A DNA stretch of 64,000 nt from Impatiens glandulifera (Eukaryota > Streptophyta > Magnoliopsida > Ericales > Balsaminaceae), in assembly GCF_907164915.1 (NCBI RefSeq), contig NC_061862.1:90320846-90384845 (forward strand), given 5' to 3'. Numbering within the stretch: position 1 is the first letter of the stretch; each line of letters begins with the position of its first letter. Below, piece by piece: positions 57,549 through 64,000 of this stretch. The notes under the pieces were generated by a model. That model was not told the DNA's origin, did no database searches, and saw only the letters and a program-made list of their open reading frames with translations. A program made the translations under genes and the position numbers.

Positions 57549-60500
57549 ATGGCTAACAAGAAGCTTATATCTCTTGCTCACAACACCCTACAAATTGATT
57601 TTGATTATGTTTACTTCTTTGATCAACAGGATATTGTGGATATGTTCTGATCTCTTGAGTAATTTGGTCTTCGGAAGTATCTCCGCGGTCCTTACTTTTT
57701 CTATGAAAAGGAGGTCCGTGAGTTTTTCAAGACGGCTAAGGTGGTCGGAGATTCTATAACGGCGACGGTCAATGAAAAGTCTATTTCCTTCGGTGAATCT
57801 GTATATGCTGATTTCTTTGAACTTCCATCGGAGGGTCACACCTTTAACACACCGCTTCTAGCCGAAATTATTTCAGAAATGCAGATCTTTTTCTCAAACG
57901 ATGACAGTTCTATCAAATTGAACGAGAAGAAAAAGGCCCTGAAGCCGCATTTTTTTCTTTTAAACGATATTGTGCTGGCTCTTCAGGGCAGGGTAGGTTC
58001 GTTCGATATGTACAGCTAGGACCGTTTCGATTATATGACGGTTATTTCTAAAGCTATATCGATCAACTAGGCATCCACTTTATTTTCAAATCTATGTTAG
58101 TTGGTTTATTCAATGAACAAGCAAAGTGTGGGCTTCTCAGTCCAACTTGGCTGGTTTATGGATCATCTGGGTGTTCCTATGGGCGAGGGTGAAGCTATTA
58201 ACCTTAGTCGCATATTCACCAACTTCTCTGTGACGAGCACCCTTGCAAGATTGAAGCTCTCGAAGGAATAGTTTATGGCTCATCTAGCTAACAGACGGGT
58301 GGTCAATCGGTTACTCGATATAAACGCCAGGCTACATCTACTCATTCTACGAGGGCTAAAAGAGCCAAATCGGGTATGGAATCTGCAGCTAGCATGAATA
58401 GACAAAAGAGTACGTTGAAGAAGGATTCTGGAGCAGTTGACTCTAGAGCAAGACAAGGAATTCCTCCCCTTGCCGTTATTCCAATATCATCCCTTTCGCC
58501 CTCCCCCAGCCCGATGAAGAAGCAGGATAAATCTTCTGGTCCTGTTATTGATCAGACGAAGACGTTTAAGGAGTCTAAGGCATCTAAGGTGTCTAAGAAG
58601 TCTAAAAAGGTAATTTCCTCTTCCCCTTTGGCCGCAGTGCCTAGTATTGATGCTCATGTATTGGAACAAGCTGAGGGACCGACTGTTGAGCCAGTTGGTC
58701 CAAATATTGAATGTCTTGACAAAAATTTATCGTTTGTCCTTCCTAATGAATCAGTAGCATCTGAGGCTACTGATAAAAGAAATATTATTGATGAAACAGA
58801 ATAAGTAATTGCTCCAACTCCTGCTGTTGTTATTTCCTCTAAACAAGCTCTCATTCAACTGAATGTTGAGCCTCTTGTAATTGAAACTATTGAAGAACAA
58901 CCCACCGTTAAGGGAAAGAGTGTAGTGTCTGCTCTTCCTAAAGGGGCCATTCCAAAGGTCCTATCTCCCTATGATATTATGAGAGCAACTAGGGGCACTC
59001 CTGGCATAACCATCAGAGAAGTCGTGCCCACTTCCAAACCAACCGTAATTCCTTGAAAGGGAAAAGATATTTCAAAAGAAAATCCGGAAAAGGTTTCGGA
59101 GACCAGTTGCATTGTGAATATTATGATGGAGCAAGTTGAAGCGAAAGCGGCTGAGAAGATTGAAATATTCGATACCTGGCTGAATCACAGGTTAGTCACT
59201 CAATTTGATGAAATTATATCGGAACACAAAATTGAGAAAGAATAGAAGAAGTTGATTAAGATGGAAAAGAGAGTCCTGAAATGGGTTAAGACAGATGAGG
59301 TCTCTAAAACCCTCAAAAGGTAGGATCTCGTGGTGGCCAATATCATGGGACGTATTATTTTTCCCATGATTGAGGCAAGAAAGGCCAACTTCAACCCGTT
59401 CAACAAGGATGCTCTTGCAGAGCATAATGCATTGAAGCGACTCGACCTGATTATGAACAACTATTTCTCAATAGTCCTTCAACACGTTCACTACACCGAG
59501 TCTTCAGGGTTGAATCTGTTTAATGATTTGTCTTCTAGTTAAGACGAGCCGATGCAGATTTTTGAAGGTGATCAGATTATTTCCGAAGAAGAGGAGCAGG
59601 TTGCTGCATATCTTGTTGATCTGGCCAATATTTCTTTTGAAGAAAAACGGTTAATGACCCAGCGTATTGTTGAACAAACCTCGGTCTTGGTTCAATCTGG
59701 AATCAACTTATAAGAAGAGGTTTTTGTTGTTGAAGATATTCAGACGCTTATTCCACATAAGAAGACATATTAAGTGGCTCCTCCTATTCTTGAAGAAGAT
59801 ATATCTCCGTTGGGTGAAAAAGAATTAGCTAAGTTAGCTGATTAGTCACCTGGATTAGAAGCTAAGGGAGAACCCTTGAAGGAAGTAGATTCTGAGAAGA
59901 TTCCCTCTACTGAGGGGGAACAATCTGATAAAGATGAATCATCCTCATCCTCATCTTTAGAAGAAGCACAATCTCCACCTATGGAAGCAGATTCTGAGAA
60001 GATTCCATCAAGACACCGACTGATATTATTGATAAAGTTGCTGACTTACCTCTTCACTCTAAAGGTATTTTAGAACATATTCATCAGGTATGTGTCGACA
60101 TTCTAAATGAAGAAGATCACTATAAGGATGGATCAAATGTGTCCTCTTCTCCTCCAAAAGATAAAGAACCAGAGCGTTCTTTACAAGTAAATTTGTATGT
60201 GAGTCCCATTCACACTACCCAAGCTTGTTCCCAAGCCATATCCTCGGCCGCTCTATCTTCTAAAGAAGCTTCTCCCGGAGGAGCAAACTTTTGTAATTTC
60301 GTGTTGGATGCGATAAATTCTATACAATAGAATATGTTGGACATGCAGTCCAGATTGGCTAATCTTGAGAAGGGGTCTACTTCTAGTAGAGAAGATGTGT
60401 CTTCCATTATTTCTATCCAAAGAGAAACGGAGAAAACCCTAAGCAGAATACATATGAAGTAAACATCTTGAATACTCAACACAAGAAGTTTGAAAAGAAT

Positions 60501-60810
60501 TTATTTAATCGACAATCGGAGCTTCATGCTGAAACCAAGACTTTCACGGTGGAGATTCACCAAGATATTACATCAGCAATGGAACTTATTCGGGCACAAA
60601 TGATGGAGATGTTAAACTCATTGAATAGAGAAGAGGATGAGCGACTGGAGCATGCTGACACAGTTGCAAGGGAATTTCAAGCTAGAGAAAAAGTTGAAGT
60701 TGCTTCTCAAAACGAAAGAGCTCTTGTTGCTGCCGAACCTGATAATGTTATAAAGGGGGAAGGAAGCACAAGAGGAAGAGAAAGAGGAACTCGATCGAAA
60801 TCAAAGTGAA
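57549..60810 (+). pseudogene. Retrotransposon accessory protein D, degenerate
   Basis: This is the outer element's counterpart of gene C. From the ATG at 57549 it shows the shared domain (LQIDFDYV, GLRKYLRGPYFFYEKEVREF, KSISFGESVYADFFELPSEG), with stops at about 57648, 57660 and 58017 and more near 58068 and 58095. After a frame change (58100-58370) a second frame runs to about 60015 with stops near 58802, 59055, 59246, 59321, 59540, 59711, 59771 and 59843 but otherwise open, acidic and Ser/Lys-rich. Two more frame changes lead to a helical tail (EIHQDITSAMELIRAQMMEM) ending RGRERGTRSKSK at 60807. Most stops are TAG or TAA at places where Trp or Gln codons would fit, which suggests decay by C-to-T change. 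Original length is about 1,090 residues. Confidence 0.75.
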
Positions 60811-61116
60811 TAATTGTTGTTGTTACTAGAGATGACGAAGACGGTTGTAGACCAACAAAAAGAGGTTCAGGACGTGGAGGCGACAGAGGTGGTGAAAATG
60901 GAGGCCCAATCACTCGTTTCCATAACATCCTAAATGGAGAACCGCTTGAAGGCGAAGCAAATCTAGTGTTGAAAAGGGAATGACCCTAAATCTTTCTCCC
61001 TATTTCTTGTACTTTTGAACTTATGCTTGAATACTTTGGTAAACTACTTTGATTTTAATTTCATTTTGATGGGTGTTTATTTTACTTTATTAAGATTGCA
61101 TGGTTTTAACATCATC

Positions 61117-61129
61117 AAAAAGGGGGAAA
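61117..61129 (+). other. Polypurine tract of the outer element
   Basis: AAAAAGGGGGAAA one base before the TG of the 3' LTR; it primes plus-strand synthesis. Only a single copy is present here, unlike the tandem tracts of the CCGGTT-type elements. Confidence 0.85.
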
Positions 61130-61130
61130 T

Positions 61131-62836
61131 TGTTGGGAAAACGTAAAAACAAAGTAAAGAAAGAGTTAATTAAGTGAGAAGTAATTAACTTAGAAATAAA
61201 GAAAGCTATTAAACAATTAAACAACGGAATTTTGATGATGTTTAGAACGGAATTTTAATGATGTTAAGTTGTGAATAAAGCTAAGTTGTCTATTTGGTTT
61301 TGTGCAGGTGCATTAGACTATGCTAACTTAGACGTGGTCTAAGTAGACTAATTAGACGAAGTTAGACGTGGTAGTCTAACTCCATTAGACTTAGTAGTCT
61401 AATGGGATACGTAGTTAGACGTGGTAGTCTAACTCCATTAGACTTGGTAGTCTAATGGGATACATAGTTAGACGTGGTAGTCTAACGGATACGTAGTTAG
61501 ACATGGTAGTCTAACTCTATTAGACTTGGTAATCTAATGGAATACGTAGTTAGACGAGGACGTCTAACTCCATTAGACATGGTCTAATGGGACGCATAGT
61601 TAGACGAGGACGTCTAACTCCATTAGACTTGGTGGTCTAATGGTATGTGTAGTTAGACGAGGACGTCTAACTCCGTTAAACTTGGTCTAATGTGATACGT
61701 AGTTGGACGAGGACGTCTAACTCCATTAGACTTGGTGGTCTAATGGGATGCGTAGTTAGACGAGGACATCTAAATCCATTAGACTTGGTGGTCTAATGGA
61801 ATGCGTAGTTAGACGAGGACATCTAACTTCATTAGACTTGGTCTAATAGAACGCGTAGTTAGACGAGAACGTCTAACTCCATTAGACTTGGTCTAATGGA
61901 ACGCGTAGTTAGACGAGGACGTCTAACTCCATTAGACTTGGTCTAATGGGACGCGCAGTTATACGAGGACGTCTAACTCCCCTTAGACTTGGTCTAATAG
62001 AGCATGTCTAATGCCTTGCTTCAGTAGCCGTTTGAAGTTAGCATACGTCTAACCACGATCAACTAGTTATCTACTACTCCTGCTCCACTCACTTTTGTGC
62101 AGTCTGACAAGCCATTTAATTGTATTCAATGAACGAACGCCACGTACGCAAATGTCCTTCCAACGATTTGTCTAGTATAAGAAAATATCAGGAGGATATT
62201 CGACGCACTACCAGTTCGGTACGGACACGATCCCTTTGCTCAGAGTCTGCAGAATTCTGGTACTATGGGAGACCTTCCAATGGATACTTACCACGTGTCC
62301 ATGAAGAAGATTCAATCATTAGTGTCCTTCTACTATAAATAGATGCTCAAGGACAACAGACGAATTACTCGATTACTTGCTACTTAATTCACAAGCTTAC
62401 TCTTGCACTTACTAATTTATTATATTCTTCAACTACAAGAGAGAAATAATCAATTACTGTCTGTGAGAATATTGTTGAGAATATTGTAAGTTGAATAGAG
62501 GTTATTATGTTCAACAGAGAGTTAGCTAGCTTAGTAAGTTGTATTTGATTCAAAGTATTTAGTGGATATCCTTCCGGTTGTTGAAGAAAGGGTGACGTAG
62601 GAGGATTTGCTCCGAACATCCATAAACAACTCCCCGTGTTCTTTACTTTCTGTCATTCATCTTCCATTGGTTCATAGCTTCAAATCCGACGAACACTTCC
62701 GCACTTGAAACCGTTTTAAGAGTTTGAAAGATTTGCGAAGAATAGAAATAGATATTAGTCCCTCACATGATTACTATTGAATCGTTCATCATAAGATGTT
62801 AACAATAGTCAAACCCTAGTCTCTATTGCTAGCACC
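61131..62836 (+). repeat. 3' LTR of the outer copia element
   Basis: It begins TGTTGGGAAA after the polypurine tract and ends AATTCTAATA, where the terminal CA has become TA. It is homologous to 45588-47115 but longer because its minisatellite is expanded. TATAAATAG lies at 62334-62342. Confidence 0.88.
61340..62000 (+). repeat. LTR minisatellite of hairpin units (3' LTR)
   Basis: The same unit as in the 5' LTR, with more copies and many that have lost the central bases (CATTAGACTTGGTCTAATGG). Confidence 0.85.
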
Positions 62837-63830
62837 AATTCTAATAGAATGTGATTGTGAAGATGCAAAAAATTATGTACAAAATTCTTTGAGATCCTTT
62901 GAGTCCTCCTTCGGTCATTTGGTGAGTTGGGCTAAAGTGAAGAGATTCAAGGATCAAGGAGGCGATTGAATCAAATATTTGGTTTCATTTAAAAAAATTC
63001 TCTTGTCAAAATGGTGTAACAAATTCTCTTCGGAGCCTAACTATTTATGGGTTGATATGATTAGATACACATGAAAATGATTGATCTGAATGGTTTACAA
63101 AAATTAGCCCTCGATCAGCTGGTTGTAGCGCTTAAAGAGACATCTATACTAAGTGAAAGTCTTTTAGTGTACAGTGTAAATTCTTGATAGGCGACGACTC
63201 ATCAATCAACTTCTGTAACGATATTAGGTGTAGTGTTAGAAGTTTTGCATTTTCATTCACAACCCTCGTTTCAACCGCGATTTGTAAAAATACTTTAGTT
63301 AATGACATGTTTGATCAACGCTCAAATAGTTTCGTGAGTAGAATCAGATATAAGAAAAGACTTAATGATAGAGAGATGACTTACATAAAAGGATGTTGCT
63401 CTTAGTGGGTCACAATGTGTTGATTCTTAATCCGTGTGATATCTTACGTTGGTAAGATATATATTTCTTTAAGGTTGATCATTGTTATTCATTATTTGCA
63501 GAAATTGCAACATATGACTTTCTATGGGAGAAGTTGTGGGATTCTAAATTCTCTTCAAAAATCTCGTTTTTTGGATGAAGTGTCATGCATTGAAGAATCT
63601 TAACGAATGATAGATGCATGAATATATAATTGTGCATTATGGTCAGTCATTGTAGAATGTGTTATGAATAGATGGAGACGACAACTCACTTGATTTTGCA
63701 TTGTAAATGAGTTGTTGTAATTTGGAGCATATTTTGGAAAATGATTGACATTGAGTGAGTGATGCTTGAGTCATTTGTCGGTTGTTGTGATGTTTTGATA
63801 GAAAAGCTCTGTTGGTTTGAGTCATAAGTC
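62837..63830 (+). pseudogene. LINE (L1-type) reverse transcriptase C-terminus, degenerate
   Basis: At 62928-63075 a readable frame shows WAKVKRFKDQGG and FKKILLSKWCNKF, then PNYLWVDMIRY, the region just after the reverse-transcriptase domain in plant LINEs, with one stop. At 63510-63790 the zinc-binding RT-associated region is recognisable (FLWEKLWDSKFSSKISFFG, then CRMCYE and THLILHCK, IWSIFW) with several stops. The remainder is non-coding. This is an old fragment with no 5' part in the window. Confidence 0.65.
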
Positions 63831-64000
63831 CCGATCCCGATTATTTTTTTGGACTATTTGGCTCGAAAGAAACCGTAAGACGTTCAGTAATCGCAGTCGA
63901 CCAATGCGTTTACTCCACAATGTTGTTATTATTATGAAGGTGTGAAAGATCTCTTTTGAAAAATCTGTGAACTTCTTTTTTTTCTTGAGAATTTATGAAC

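Larger units (their letters stand above)
45588..62836 (+). mobile_element. Outer copia-type LTR retrotransposon with accessory gene, pol absent
   Basis: A 5' LTR (45588-47115), a primer site (47118), a broken gag (47166-48139, resuming at 55758), an accessory-gene remnant (57549-60810), a polypurine tract (61117-61129) and a 3' LTR (61131-62836) are in standard order. Between gag and the accessory gene there is no integrase, reverse transcriptase or RNase H, so the copy lacks pol unless part of it lies in the 100-N gap. A second copia element has inserted into gag. The flanking 5-mers (ATATA left, GAATG right) do not match. Confidence 0.85.

Overview
This is a window of a plant nuclear genome, almost certainly a eudicot. 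The evidence is a multi-exon meiotic ZIP4/SPO22 gene with short GT-AG introns, a strongly AT-rich background, and plant-type Ty1/copia, Ty3/gypsy, CACTA, hAT and LINE remnants. From memory, the accessory ORFs in the copia elements resemble retroelement ORFs common in asterid (Lamiales-type) annotations, but I cannot place the species. One scaffold gap of 100 N lies at 48140-48239.

Layout. 1-1888: end of a Ty3/gypsy element on the minus strand (LTR plus an internally deleted gag). 1889-9900: AT-rich, with a copia LTR remnant (5226-7062) and decayed tandem repeats. 9913-13309 (minus): the only clearly functional conserved gene, ZIP4, five exons, 949 aa. 13310-23016: AT-rich repeat debris, probably from Ty3/gypsy LTR and leader sequence. 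23017-31469: a full-length but mutationally dead CACTA (En/Spm) element with intact ends and a TAA target duplication. 31470-33969: more debris. 33970-40286: a small hAT element with 8-bp target duplication and only a BED-finger ORF, split by a gag-only copia element (34347-39424, minus strand). 41304-41883: a solo LTR with target duplication. 43043-43654: a single-exon plant gene of unknown function. 45588-62836: a large copia element with hairpin-rich LTRs, into which a second copia element (visible part 48240-55757) has inserted. 62837-64000: a decayed LINE.

The most unusual part is the nested pair of copia elements. Downstream of gag/pol, in the position of a Sirevirus env-like gene, the inner element carries three intact tandem paralogous ORFs (253, 251 and 945 aa). 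Each has its own TATA box about 90-125 bp before its ATG, and the first two have similar 3' ends. The outer element, whose LTRs are otherwise different, carries a decayed fourth member with the same leader layout. No membrane segment or known enzymatic motif is visible in them, so they look like a retrotransposon accessory gene family with independent transcription.

The transposons act independently and form a nested history: debris, then CACTA, hAT and copia insertions, then insertions into those. ZIP4 and the 43 kb gene are the only host genes I can support.
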